A stretch of 64,000 nucleotides of DNA, taken from positions 124,001 through 188,000 of the forward strand of contig NW_025947446.1 in the NCBI RefSeq assembly GCF_000764305.2, written 5' to 3'. This DNA is from Hyalella azteca. Taxonomy: Eukaryota; Arthropoda; Malacostraca; Amphipoda; Hyalellidae. Under the pieces are notes generated by a model. It saw only the letters and a program-made list of their open reading frames with translations. It ran no database searches and was not told where the DNA came from. The position numbers were made by a program, and so were the translations under genes. This document shows, piece by piece, positions 1 through 10,366 of the stretch. Numbering within the stretch: position 1 is the first letter of the stretch; each line of letters begins with the position of its first letter.

Positions 1-219
1 CATCAGTGTTGAGGTACATCTATTCCATGCATTAAGGGCCACACCACAGTTCACGGTCGCTGGTACACCGTCTTTAAAAACATGAATTTGAAATGCTCTC
101 GGGAAATCTTGTCGCTCTGAACTGAAAAGACTTTGAGATTTGCGGTACGCCCCAGTCTCGCAAGATTGTGAAGTAGAAAACCCATACCTCTCTCCTAAAT
201 TCGTTCGATTTCAAAAAGA

Positions 220-1194
220 ATGGACCCAGATAGATTCTACACACCAAGAATTCATCGCTTTTGGACCTTTTGGCTAAGATCAAAGTGTAGTATGGATACG
301 ACTGCTAGCAGTATGGAGCCATCGACAGCGGAGCGAAGAATTTCACAGCCTACCCCGGAGCACGAAGCACAGCAGCTACCTGCAGTTCCTGATATACGGC
401 ACCCAACTCGCGAGGGAGCAACTGTTACCCTATACTATCCCCTGCCTCGCAGCCTGCCCTGCACCGAACCTGGATGCTCATGGCAATGCGCCTCTACTGA
501 TTGGACCCATAGGAAGCAAACCCTATGCAGACACTTGGAAGGGAGACACCTCATCGCTCGACCGACGTTCAACATCACATGTGCTGGGTGCGACGCCGCC
601 CTTGGCATCAGACCTTCACGCCATGCATGTACAGCAGCACCTGCAAGGGAGATAGTGGCAAGAATCCACACCCACGTTTGCCCCCGAGAAAGTTGCGACA
701 AATCTTTCCCCACAGCTCGGGGCCTCCTGAATCACATCGCAAGGCACAACAGACGCGATGCGCAAGAGCTCCGAAATGCGCTGGTCCACGCCATAGAAAA
801 CGGCCAAGACAGTCCACCAGCCGCAGAAACGCAGAGGGATCTTAATCAAACAAATGAACAAATGACTCAAGAAATAGACGCTCCAACTGGAGACGCTGTA
901 GACGACATTGCTGTAGAACTGCAACAAACAATGAATAGCACGCCTACAGAAGTTACTCCCGAGACCGAAGAAGATGATGTGGCTAGCAAAGTCTCCGCTC
1001 ATGAAGAGCGGGACGACAGCATCGACATTGCTGATGAAGAGCACAACGAGAGCACGGAAGTGACTGAGAACACTCGCACAACCAATGACGCAGAAGGGCC
1101 GACTGAGTGGGTGCTTGAACAATTCATCGCACCTCTCAACGGACTGGCTCGAAACAAAACTGGGATGAATTCGAACTGCTTCTCAAAGATATAA
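220..1194 (+). CDS. N-terminal zinc-finger part of an R2/NeSL/Utopia-type non-LTR retrotransposon protein, truncated
   Basis: The open frame is 324 residues. Three zinc-finger patterns are visible: C81/C86/H105/H110 (CCHH), C121/C124/H135/C137 (CCHC) and C154/C159/H172/H176 (CCHH). They are followed by an acidic, Thr/Glu-rich stretch to residue ~290. N-terminal CCHH fingers of this kind are known from restriction-like-endonuclease retrotransposons (R2, NeSL, Utopia), where they help bind the DNA target. Utopia elements insert in U2 snRNA genes, and this frame begins in a U2 fragment. Residues 1-24 are U2 and flanking sequence, so the likely start is Met25 at 292-294. The reverse transcriptase and endonuclease are absent: the frame stops at 1194 and unrelated inverted-repeat DNA begins near 1260. 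It is therefore a dead fragment or a broken assembly. A host C2H2 protein is the alternative reading. Confidence 0.6.
   Translation: MDPDRFYTPRIHRFWTFWLRSKCSMDTTASSMEPSTAERRISQPTPEHEAQQLPAVPDIRHPTREGATVTLYYPLPRSLPCTEPGCSWQCASTDWTHRKQTLCRHLEGRHLIARPTFNITCAGCDAALGIRPSRHACTAAPAREIVARIHTHVCPRESCDKSFPTARGLLNHIARHNRRDAQELRNALVHAIENGQDSPPAAETQRDLNQTNEQMTQEIDAPTGDAVDDIAVELQQTMNSTPTEVTPETEEDDVASKVSAHEERDDSIDIADEEHNESTEVTENTRTTNDAEGPTEWVLEQFIAPLNGLARNKTGMNSNCFSKI
254..293 (+). pseudogene. U2 snRNA 5' fragment (nt 1-40) at a retroelement junction
   Basis: The 40 bases match the first 40 nt of the intact U2 gene at 2510-2699 at 37 positions. The mismatches are at 261, 263 and 265. The match includes the branch-site-recognition GTAGTA and stops abruptly at 293, where U2 would continue CTGTTC but this locus reads GGATAC. 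No U2 nt 41-190 is found downstream on this strand. I read it as the 5' remnant of a U2 copy split by a retrotransposon. The changed bases fit drift after loss of function. Confidence 0.85.
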
Positions 1195-1259
1195 CAACGG
1201 CAATGAGAACACAGCAAAAAATTCGAGCACCCACCGAAGAGACGAGGAACTTTAGAACT

Positions 1260-2041
1260 GTGTCACATATTCGCAAGCTTTCAAATAGAACATATAAAAG
1301 TATTTTCAACTGTAAGACTGCTGTCCCACTTTTGCAGGTGACTGGTCTTATTTGGATTAGCTATCCCTCCAAAACATCATTTTGCGTATTTTGGCTTCAT
1401 AATATTTAAAATCAACCCTGTTATCGCTTTTAGAAGAAAAATATCGTACGTATTGCGAGTCCCACAGCTTGGGTTAAAGTGAGCTTTTTTTACTTTAGGT
1501 GGCAAAATATAAATGGTTAAATCAATATTTTTATTTAAGTATAGGCGATATCTAGACAGGGTGTCCAGAAGCACCTCAGCACGGCGAATTTACGCTTTCC
1601 CTTTACCACGTTTTACTGGTATCGTATCATATCTCTGTCTACTTAGACTACGATATTTTGTGCTCCTCTCGGGGCCATCTACAACGAAGATGAGAATATT
1701 ATTATGTTAAAAATCCCGTATGCATTGCGCCCTGTTCTTTTCTTCGAATTGGTGAAGTACTTGTCACGTGATTTTTCTGTTTTCAAGACTCGTTCACATA
1801 CTTCGAATAATTTACAAGCACTTGATCGTTTGAGATAGCCAATAAAAAACACATATATCAAGATTTACTGAACCAGTTAATCAGCCCCCTCACCTTCAAA
1901 AGTGGTAATACTAAATTTCTGAAATTTAAACTCTCAACAATTCTGTAGACAATACTCTAAGCATCATGAGACTAGCTCTATATCGAAGCAGTTTTGATAG
2001 CCAAACGTTGAACCCATTTGCGAACGTCTAAATTAACATCT
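1260..2041 (+). repeat. Left arm of a long imperfect inverted repeat around the U2 gene
   Basis: Read in reverse complement, this stretch aligns by eye with 4051-5041. It begins with TGTCACATATTCGCAAGC (mirrored at ~5024-5041) and ends with GTCTAAATTAACATCT (mirrored at ~4051). Identity is high in long blocks, for example 1440-1575 against 4725-4875. The right arm carries ~200 extra bases (4500-4725) that are missing here. The arms contain no convincing gene; short ORFs in them are mirror copies. Confidence 0.85.
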
Positions 2042-2042
2042 N
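2042..2042. other. Single ambiguous base (N)
   Basis: The only N in the window. It lies exactly at the inner end of the left inverted-repeat arm, which may mark a weakly supported assembly join. Confidence 0.95.
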
Positions 2043-2509
2043 TGGAGCGGGAGGGTATCAAAATTCCAACGAACGTAGACGTCAGGAATGTTTGTGCACC
2101 GTGACTTTGTCACGGTTACAAAAAAATGAACCGTCTCCACAGCAGACTCACATCTCGAAAATCATTCAGAAACATTCACGGCATGCATGCAAAAAGGCCA
2201 GAGTCGTACATTAGAAAAAACTTTGAAATACACCAGGTCGGAAAATCCTGTAAGCAAGCATTACAATCATTTTTAAAATATTGTCAGAACTATTTGTAAG
2301 CTGCTTGGGCGTAACTGTATTTAGGAATAACTTAAAAACTCATTTCAAACAATACCACTGACGAAACAACAAATATTGGTAGGCCACGTGCTAATGTTCA
2401 GTTGGATTTCAACTTGAGATGTAGAATCTGAACTATCTTAGTTAGAAAAGGGAATGCAAATGCAGTTGAAGGAAATAGATTACGTGAGAAGATTGATACT
2501 GAGATTATT

Positions 2510-2699
2510 TCGTGGACCGATCCCGGAGGTAGTGCAATACCGGGCCGATCCGCGGCAAAGGTGGAGCAAGCTCCTAGCACTTCGCCATGATCCAAAAATC
2601 AGATTAATATCGTTGACCCCACATGGGGGTCGTATCAGATATTAAGCTGATAAGAACAGATACTACACTTTGATCTTAGCCAAAAGGCCGAGAAGCGAT
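2510..2699 (-). ncRNA. U2 small nuclear RNA gene, intact
   Basis: U2 snRNA pairs with the intron branch site in the spliceosome. Read on the minus strand, the gene starts ATCGCTTCTCGGCC at 2699, followed by the near-invariant region that contains GTGTAGTATCTG (branch-site recognition) and the stem-loop IIa region. A GATTTTTGGA Sm-type site follows. The 3' stem-loops contain AGGAGCTTGCTCC and GGTATTGC...ACCTCC. It ends about GGTCCACG at 2510, a length of ~190 nt, normal for animal U2. No poly(A) tract or truncation is seen, so it looks like a true gene, not a retrocopy. I could not identify a proximal sequence element upstream (2700-2780). Confidence 0.97.
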
Positions 2700-4050
2700 A
2701 CTGTTAACGCAAAACTCTTGACACCGGCTCACCAACACTGAAAACATGGAAATAAATTCAAGAAAATGCTTCTTTTAGGGGTGTAACTGAGCAAAATGGA
2801 ACCTGGCTGGTAACGTGGGATATAATTACTTTCAAATTAATTGTTTAACTGCGGTTGATCATATGCGGCTTGATAGCGGAAGTCGTTCATGGATATAAAA
2901 TGATCTATGATCGATATACAATATCACAAATGATACTTATAACATGTGGCCGAGCATTCGTTAACCCGACTGGCAGAAAGACTTGACTTTTAGCTGAAGA
3001 GCAAAAATAGACGCTCAAATGGCGTAGCTAGGAAAACTTTATTACCTTCAAAATGATCGGTCGTAACAAGACACTTGTGTGATAATTATCTGAGCTCTCT
3101 CAACTAGCATTGAAAAACACACATTTCTTAATTTCAAGGGAGTCCAAGCGTTACATTTCATACAACAATCCAGACACATCTCAAATAACAGGAATTTTGT
3201 CGATCCCGACATTAGTTAAGGAATACCCGTCACACGCACGCAGAAAGAAACATACCAAACGCACGATGAATTTCATTTTTCTACAAATGAAATAATCCGT
3301 CAATCAAAAATTTACTCTTAGAGCAGTTGATCAACTTAGATATTGGACGGCAATGATAAAATTTTGCACGCAATAGTATGAAAAATCGTGTTAGCAAATA
3401 AAACTTTAATTGCGTTAGAATAAATATTTTGAAAGTACGAAGTACTCAGCATTTTATTTCCTGCATGATTGTTGACTAATTTCATTGTATCAAGGTTTTG
3501 GAGGAGCATATCCAACGAAGTAGAGAGAGTTCAAGATTTATTGGTCTCCATGAGGAGAACGGACAAAAAGTCGGAGCATACCACTCAGCCGGCGCACGGC
3601 CCCTCCTAGACTCCACAAGGAAGAACTAGGAACGGTCATCAGGCTCGCAGAGACGGATCTCTAGCGAGTAGTTTCCCGCTCAGGACCGTGCGATGAACTC
3701 GTCATCGTGGCTTAACCGACGCAAGGAACCTGAACACACGCGCAAAACCGGGACATTTCCGGTATGAGAGACTCATCTAGAAATGAATTTCTTCCGCGTC
3801 AACACAACTTTTTCTCAAACAATAATTCAAAAGTCCCACAAAAACTCAAATATTCTTAAGATGTGTTTCAAGTAAAATTATTAAGTAAAATACGCGTATG
3901 ATATAAATTGCACCGTTCTTTGCTCCTTCAACAAACAAGCGAAAACGAATGGAAAATTAGAATTTGTTGCTCAACACGGCTATGAGTTTCAAATATCTAA
4001 ATATCTCACAGCCGAAAAGATACAGAAATTCACGTGTCTAAAATTTAGTG
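2700..4050. other. U2 upstream flank and inverted-repeat spacer, no gene seen
   Basis: The promoter of the minus-strand U2 gene should lie at the left end of this stretch, but I cannot assign its elements. A GC-richer block at about 3520-3770 stands out from the AT-rich surroundings. Its translation is interrupted in all frames I tried and I do not recognise it. Confidence 0.6.
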
Positions 4051-5041
4051 AAAGATGTTAGTTTAGACGTTCGAAAATGGGTTCAACGTTTGGCTATCAA
4101 AACTGCTTCGATATAGAGCTAGTCTCACGATGCTTAAAGTATTGTCTACAGAATTGTTGAGAGTTTAAATTTCAGAAATTTAGTATTACCACTTTTGAAG
4201 GTAAGGGGGCTGATTAACTGGTTCAGTAAATCTTGATATATGCGTTTTATCTTGGCTATCTCAAACGATCAAGTGCTTGTAAATTATTCGAAGTATGTGA
4301 ACGAGTCTTGAAAACAGAAAAATCACGTGGCAAGTACTTCACCAATTCGAAGAAAAGAATAGGGCGCAATGGATCCGGGATTTTTTAACATAATAATATT
4401 CTCATCTTCGTTGTAGATGGCCCCGAGAGGAGCACAAAATATCAAAGTCTAAGTAGACAGAGATATGATACTATACCAGTAAAACGTGGTAAAGGGAAAG
4501 GCTACCTACACATTCTAAACCACCGAGACACATGGGGGATGTCCCGGTTCATAGCGAGACAACCGGGACGTCAGCTATAGTTGAAAACTTACCAGTTCTA
4601 CCGAACCGAGCTGCGTAGCTTTTAACGAATTTTCCATTTTAGGTGAGGACTCTGGGCGACCTCAGCGGGACAACCGCGAAAGACTTGAGCATGAGCAGCA
4701 CGGTCGCCGTGTCCGGTGTGACGAAGTGCTTCCGGACACCCTGTCTAGATATCGCCTATACTTAAATAAAAATATTGATTTTACCATTTATATTTTGCCA
4801 CCTAAAGTAAAAAAAGCTCACTGTAACCCAAGCTGTGGGACTCGCAATACGTACGATATTTTTCTTCTAAATAAGATAACAGGGTTGATTTTAACTATTA
4901 CGAAACCAAAATACGCAAAATGATATTTTGGAGGGATAGCCAATCCAAATAAGACCAGTCACCTGCAAAAGTGGGAGAGCAGTCTTACAATTGAAAATAC
5001 TTTTATATGTTCTATTTGAAAGCTTGCGAATATGTGACACA
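4051..5041 (-). repeat. Right arm of the long inverted repeat
   Basis: This is the mirror of 1260-2041. It carries an extra block at about 4500-4725 relative to the left arm. That block contains a perfect short hairpin, GTCCCGGTT at 4541-4549 pairing with AACCGGGAC at 4561-4569. The outer end breaks off near 5041, where the flanks of the two arms become unrelated. Confidence 0.85.
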
Positions 5042-5044
5042 GAG

Positions 5045-6890
5045 GCAAGACAAACGAAAAACCATGTCACAGGCGTGAAGTGCAAAACAAATACACATGA
5101 ACGCCTAAATTATTAGTTCACTGTTGAATAGCCAGAATTTCGTCAGTAGTTTCTAAAACAAGGCTTCTTCCCAAAGAATTACGTAATGTTATTTCGAAAA
5201 ACCAAATAAATATAGGTTTATAGATATACTGTTAAGAATTTACCGCCGAAGTAAATAAATGCAGGTGCAGTGGGTAAATTTTAATCCGCTTAGAATTTCG
5301 CAGCACCGAATGGGTGATACTGCCCCGTCTCGGAAAGGTTAGAATGTACGTCAGTCTTTCTATAACGATATTATTTTTCGGGGGTTCAAGCAATTCAATA
5401 ACTATAGGATTGTAGCTCATAGATTCTGTTCATTTACGCTATGGTTTCAACTTAAACGTCTTCATGTAAAGTAAATAGAAAAGCTTCCACTCACGCAATG
5501 TTTTCAGAGCTTTATAGAAAATGCAGGCTGGTATACTTTGATAGATGCATCAGATTGCCGGAACCAATGCCAGGCTTGCAAAAATAAGTCATCTATGTTA
5601 ATTTTGTGAAATAGATCAATGAAGGGTCACGGTCATGTTGACAATACATAATTTTTCTCCAAGCTAAATTATTGTTAACAATTTAAGTTATGTTCATACG
5701 AATAAGTCAGAATTACACTTATATATTGCTAACGTCGATTATTGATTTTATTACGGTATTCTACTGCGAAATTCACGAAAAACTTGCACAAATAAAATGG
5801 ACACTTACGGTTTAAAAGTTGTGCTATTAACGATCGATGAATATTGTAGAGATGAAGTAGTAAGCTTTCTTAAGAAGGGTTAATTTTTTTGTTTATCATG
5901 TCAGTTTTTTGCTTGGTTATCTCGCTTCTTGTGTTGCATGTCTTCGTGGATAACAGTTTTGCAGGGCAAGTTATTATACCGGCAACTACTTATTTATTTA
6001 TGCATTCACGGCCTTACCTATAAAAATATGCTTCAACTTTGTATCGTCTCAAATTGCCTAACTAATTATCTAACTATTGACCTTAAAAAATCCTGTAACT
6101 ATTGACCTAACCAATTCTCTATTTACACTGCGATATTTCGAAATTAATATATTTCTTCGCAACAATAGCGGCTACCTGAAATCTAAATGTATGGGTAGCT
6201 CCTGATTTGCGGTGTGTCGAGCGCGCGTGCATTCCTTCAAGTAAAATCTAAATAAACATGCTGTTGAAGTTGAGATTTTGTTTTCCTTCTTTACAACATC
6301 CAAACCCTCATATTTTCCGGCCGTTATGCACTTCCAGAAACTTAGTTTCCCTCAAATTTACTCAGCCTTAATATTGAGACAAATAACGTGAGGGAGAAGT
6401 GTTAGTTGTAAACATAAGTTTCGACAGGTTGACGACCCACAAACAATGAAAAGTTCATATGTTGCATAATATGAATTTCAAGAATATAGGATTTTCCTGT
6501 CGAACCATCATATCGCACAACCAGGCTCGGTCAAGAGATCCTGCAGCTCGATGTGTAGGTAGAATGCATGGGCCAATTGCCTCCCTACGACGACAGTGGT
6601 AAAGGCCACCTCAAACACTCCTCTAAAGAGTTAGGCCACGTAATTAGAATAATCTTTGTTTAATCTGTCAATGTTTGTTCATGGTTCCTATTCTTTACTT
6701 GAAATTTGGGCATAGGATTATTCTTTTTATGTAGGAACGTTTTGACGTTTGATGCTTATGATTTACGCCTCAATTGTTGCCTATTTCTGCAGGCCATTAT
6801 TACTTACACTGAGAGCATTGTACTTTTCTCGTTTTTTCATGAGCAAGCGATCTGTAAACTAACTAAGTAATAAATATTTGGACTGTTTCT
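5045..6890. other. AT-rich stretch with no gene seen
   Basis: Only short random-looking ORFs are present. I saw no tandem repeat, RNA gene or transposon motif. Confidence 0.6.
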
Positions 6891-6896
6891 CATTAC

Positions 6897-7007
6897 AGAT
6901 GAAGCCCAAAACCATACTGCTCAGTAAACCAAATATTCCCACGTACAGAATGAAAAAGATGACGTACACCTGCTCCTCGGCAGACACGGCGGACGAGTAT
7001 TGTGCAC
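6897..7007 (-). CDS. Isolated exon encoding a membrane segment, parent gene unknown
   Basis: On the minus strand an acceptor (GTGATATCAG, just right of 7007) and a donor (GTAATG, just left of 6897) bracket 111 bases with no stop. It enters and leaves in the same phase, 2 nt then 36 codons then 1 nt. The product reads AQYSSAVSAEEQ followed by the hydrophobic run VYVIFFILYVGIFGLLSSMV. GC at third codon positions is high in an AT-rich area, as in the TAF1A exons. The plus strand also offers an acceptor at 6898 but no matching donor. The single-pass layout recalls small channel-accessory proteins of the KCNE kind, but this is only an impression. No neighbouring exon was found. Confidence 0.45.
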
Positions 7008-7211
7008 CTGATATCACGGCCACAAAGCAAACTTTTGGTAGAATTTGGATGGGCTTTGGTTGAAGTCTGTTCCAAATCATCTTCTGAATTAAAACATCAC
7101 TGATTTGACTAACAGATAAAACTCCTCAATTTAAGTACTCAACTCCTCTGCCTCTCTAACCTCCAGCGAAGCCTCCATATATAGGTAACTTGCAGAAATA
7201 CGTCATATATT

Positions 7212-7362
7212 CTGAGCTGGGCAGCGCTACTTTGAAATGTAGCGGCCACTACCGCTACCGCTACATGCTCTAAATGAAGCGGGCGCTACCGCTACAATTG
7301 CTGAAATGCAGCGCCGCTACCGCTACCGCTACTTGTAGCGCGCTACTGCCCACCTCTGGCTA
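7212..7362. mobile_element. MITE built of CGCTAC-rich inverted repeats
   Basis: The left end reads GGGCAGCGCTACTT. The right end, reverse complemented, reads GGGCAGTAGCGCGCTAC, giving terminal inverted repeats. The inside is filled with CCGCTACCGCTAC direct and inverted motifs. There is no coding capacity. Ends of this kind resemble non-autonomous hAT-like elements, but I could not confirm a target duplication. Confidence 0.55.
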
Positions 7363-7407
7363 ACAACTAACATGGTGACACTAGTAAGTAGTAACAGCCT
7401 TGTACTA

Positions 7408-7978
7408 TAAGGCCTCGGTACAATACTGCATCACAAGGTCTCGGGAAAATACTGTACCACAGGGTCTCGTTACAATACTGTACCACAGGGTCTCGGTACA
7501 ATACTGTACTACAAGGTCTCGGTACAATACTGTTCTACAAGGTCTCGGTACAATACTGTACCACGGGGTCTCGGTACAATACTGTACCACAGGGTCTCGG
7601 TACAATACTGCTCTACAGGGTCTCGTTACAATACTGTACCACAGGGTCTCGGTACAATACTGTACCACAGGGTCTCGTTACAATACTGCACCACAGGGTC
7701 TCGGTATAATACTGTATCACAAGGTCTCGGTACAATACTGCATCACAAGGTCTCGGTACAATACTGTACCACGGGGTCTCGGTACAATACTGTACTACAG
7801 GGTATCGGTACAATACTGTAGCACAAGGTCTCGGTACAATACTGCATCGCAATGTCTCGGTACAATACTGCATCACAAGGTCTCGGTACAATACTGCATC
7901 ACAAGGTCTCGGTGCAATACTGTATCACTAGGTCTCGGTACAATACTGTACTACAGGGTCTCGGTACAATACAGTGCG
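7408..7978. repeat. Minisatellite, 26-bp unit, about 22 copies
   Basis: The unit is close to CTCGGTACAATACTG followed by a variable TACCACAGGGT or CATCACAAGGT end. Because 26 is not a multiple of 3, three units make a 26-residue protein period. This explains the long open frames on both strands, so they should not be read as genes. Confidence 0.95.
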
Positions 7979-8109
7979 CTAAAGTACTCCCGTTACAGTA
8001 TTGTACCCGGAGTGGTTGTATTGCACAATACAACAACCACTACTGCACTATAGCCCACCATAATGCTCACTGGGTATTCTGTGCAAATTTCATCGCTCAA
8101 TACGTCTTG

Positions 8110-8640
8110 TAACTTTATAATGAATGATTAATACATTCAAAACCTCGTTAACGAATTAAAAATGTCTTTCGTTACTAATTTTTTATTTACCACTGCAAAC
8201 GAAAAATATTGTACGATATATAGAAAAAAACTAAGAAGAAGATTGTCAATAAAACAAATTCTCCGGTCTTTAATGAAACATGCTTAAATGAACAAATTCT
8301 TCCAAAACATACTAAAAGAAGTGCATGGTAGAATAATTTTCTCATAAATTCGCACAAATTGGAGTCCAGAAACATTTCGTCACAAAGACGGTGCTCAATT
8401 CATGTGGAGTGCGTCACGTTTCACGTAGCGTAAATTAGGAGTTCGCTACAGGCGCTACTGCCGAGCGGGCATGTGTCCTTGGCGATTCCGTTCTCCGAGT
8501 ATTCGTTTGTTACTCCGACAAAAGGAGCGGGCATTCAATAATTGCTTTGTTTTATGCCGTATTTGTAATATTTATTCAATCATCTCAGCATTATACTTAA
8601 TTTCGTTTGATATTATTTTTTTGGTTCTTATTTTTTTAGT
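8110..8640. other. AT-rich stretch with no gene seen
   Basis: Nothing recognisable; only short ORFs. Confidence 0.6.
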
Positions 8641-8649
8641 TCAAAGCCC

Positions 8650-8880
8650 GAAAGCCGTCTCTGATCCGAGCTGATTGTATTCTGCTATGGAAGATCAAAA
8701 TGCGGCTGGGCGGCCGGCAGTGACCATGCTGGGCCGCCACGACATGAGCCATCAGGGCCCCACGGCCGATACCCGATTGGTCCTTCATCCTTGGGCCTCG
8801 AAAGTCGGCAGCCTGAGCCCTGAGGACGAGGTAGATGGCAGGCTGGCCACTGGCCAGCCCTGCCATGCCGCATGCGTATC
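8650..8880 (+). other. GC-rich island with a possible coding exon
   Basis: About 230 bases of clearly higher GC stand in AT-rich DNA. On the plus strand, ATG at 8687 opens a frame beginning MEDQNAAGRPAVTMLGRHD, which runs to a possible donor GAG|GTAGAT at 8830. The minus strand is open as well. It contains the self-complementary GGCTGGCCACTGGCCAGCC. It could be a first exon of the gene that follows, but its phase (0) does not fit the 14176 exon, which needs one upstream nucleotide. Strand and function are unresolved. Confidence 0.25.
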
Positions 8881-9011
8881 AAATTTGTAAAATTTTAGCC
8901 AATCGTAGGTATTTATTTTAACATTTTCTCAATCAGTTTAAGGTGTAGCATGTAGGCTGTAATAGGCTAATAGCTTACGCTGTATCCTGTTCCTGTAATC
9001 TGTATAGTGTA

Positions 9012-9194
9012 TCCAAAGTGGCAAACCAGAGCTTTTTAGAATCAGTTCATTTTTAATTTCCTCATTTACTCAAGATTTAAACTAATTTCTTAAGTATGAT
9101 AATGCTGGTATCCATGATACTTTACTGGCCTACTTATAGGACTCAAAAATGAACTTGAGGGAGAGTCTAAAAAACTCTTTGCTTTGTCACTATG
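9012..9194 (+). mobile_element. MITE copy 1 (CCATAGTGRCAAA ends)
   Basis: It is related to 10032-10194 (inverted) and 31005-31195 (direct). The left end is CCAAAGTGGCAAACCAGAG and the right end is CTTTGTCACTATG. Subterminal blocks TTTTTAGA and AGTTCAT face each other in inverted orientation. The centre contains GGTATCCATGATAC. It is non-coding. Confidence 0.75.
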
Positions 9195-9310
9195 AGTGTA
9201 TCATTGTATGCTGTAGCAACAGACAGTGTTTTGTTGCTCTGCCAACATATTTTCTTTTGACAAAGGTTCTACATTTCCTGTTTATTGCAACATATAAACC
9301 CTTGATTTCC
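9195..9310 (+). repeat. Diverged dispersed repeat, also at 11755-11865
   Basis: Blocks such as TTTTGACAAAGGTTCTA and TTTCCAAAAAACTGCTAGTTG match TTTGGACAAAAGTTCTA and TTTCCAAGAAGACTGCTGGTTG in the other copy. Pieces of the following part recur at 9790-9850. The family is unknown and non-coding. Confidence 0.6.
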
Positions 9311-9918
9311 AAAAAACTGCTAGTTGCATATGCATTCAAAAAATCCTACTTCACAAGTTACAAGATTTACTTGCATCGCGCAGATTCTAGATGACATATA
9401 TCATTGCAAGAAAAATATAGATGTTGGGAACCATCACCATACTAGAAGGATCAGGTAAAAAACAGTTAAAATAATTTCAAACATAAAATGACTTTTGTTA
9501 ATCAAAAATCTTTAAATTAAATGAAAAATTTCTAAAGCATTCACTGCAGGATTGGAATTTTCCTAATTGTTTCTGAAATCTTGAAGCTCCAATGTGATGA
9601 ATTTTTAAATACAATTGGAATCTCGCAGCCCGATTGTGCACTTTTGTTAACAATTAGATTATTTAGATAGGAGGTTAGGTATTCATCTGGCAGAAATCTT
9701 GTGGTTTCTCAAAGGCCGGAAAGCTCTAGTCGTGGCCCTAAGCCTAAAGGTAGAAGTTTTCCAAGCTTGATTCACTGTAGATTTTTATGGCACTCCCTCT
9801 CAATTGGAGTTTCTATCAATCAAGTACTGAAGATAGGAAGCATTGCGCCAGCGTGCAGAGGGTGGAAGCAGTGTCGCAAATATATGGGTTTTTAAGCCCA
9901 AAGTGTTGCCAACGACAA

Positions 9919-9985
9919 CCATTTCCAAGATGCGTCGCCAGGTAATTTTTGATGAAAAGTCATTTATGCTGCGTAATAAAAAATT
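9919..9985 (+). repeat. 67-bp direct repeat, copy 1
   Basis: It starts CCATTTCCAAGATGCGTCGC and recurs almost without change at 10365-10431. The two copies bracket a MITE and a truncated tRNA. Confidence 0.9.
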
Positions 9986-10031
9986 TCATCTGCACTGTGT
10001 TCGGGTAACAAGTGCTCGCCAGCGGCAGGTG

Positions 10032-10194
10032 CATAGTGACAAAGCAGAGAATTTTTTAGACTCTCCCTCAAGTTCATCATGGATAGTATCATGGATACCA
10101 GCATTATCATACTTAAGAAATTGGTTTAAATCTCGAGTTTTTGAGGAAATTAAGAATGAACCGATTCCAAAAAAGCTCTGGTTTGCCACTATGG
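10032..10194 (-). mobile_element. MITE copy 2, inverted
   Basis: The outer ends are CATAGTGACAAAGC and GGTTTGCCACTATG, forming the clearest terminal inverted repeats of the three copies. The body matches 9012-9194 in reverse complement. Confidence 0.8.
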
Positions 10195-10303
10195 GCAGGT
10201 GGGCGTGCAAAAACAGGAGCAAAATGTTGTAGGTAATACGCTTATTTTCTCTCGCTAAGCATAACATGTAACATTGATTAATTTGATTAATGTTAAAAGT
10301 GAT

Positions 10304-10366
10304 GGGCTTGTCCGGGAATTGAACCCGGGACCTCTCGCACCCGAAGCGAGAATCATACCCCTAGCC
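10304..10366 (-). pseudogene. 5'-truncated tRNA-Pro (CGG)
   Basis: On the minus strand the anticodon arm TCTCGCTTCGGGTGCGAGA (anticodon CGG), a perfect T arm (CCCGGGTTCAATTCCCGG) and the 3' acceptor half GACAAGCCC are all present. The 5' acceptor half and the start of the D arm, including most of the A box, are missing. The tRNA sequence begins at about nt 12 (CTAGGGGTATG), directly against the 10365 repeat. The length is 63 nt against the usual 72. It cannot fold a full tRNA, so it is a pseudogene or the head of a retroposon. Confidence 0.85.

Noticed and set aside
616..1122. 168-codon minus-strand ORF opposite the zinc-finger frame
   Set aside because: Shadow; the plus frame has ordered Cys/His fingers.
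7408..7978. CRISPR-like array of regular repeats
   Set aside because: The units are contiguous with no unique spacers, and the window is eukaryotic.
7400..8053. 217-codon plus-strand ORF and minus-strand partners
   Set aside because: Open only because the 26-bp unit lacks stops in its phases.
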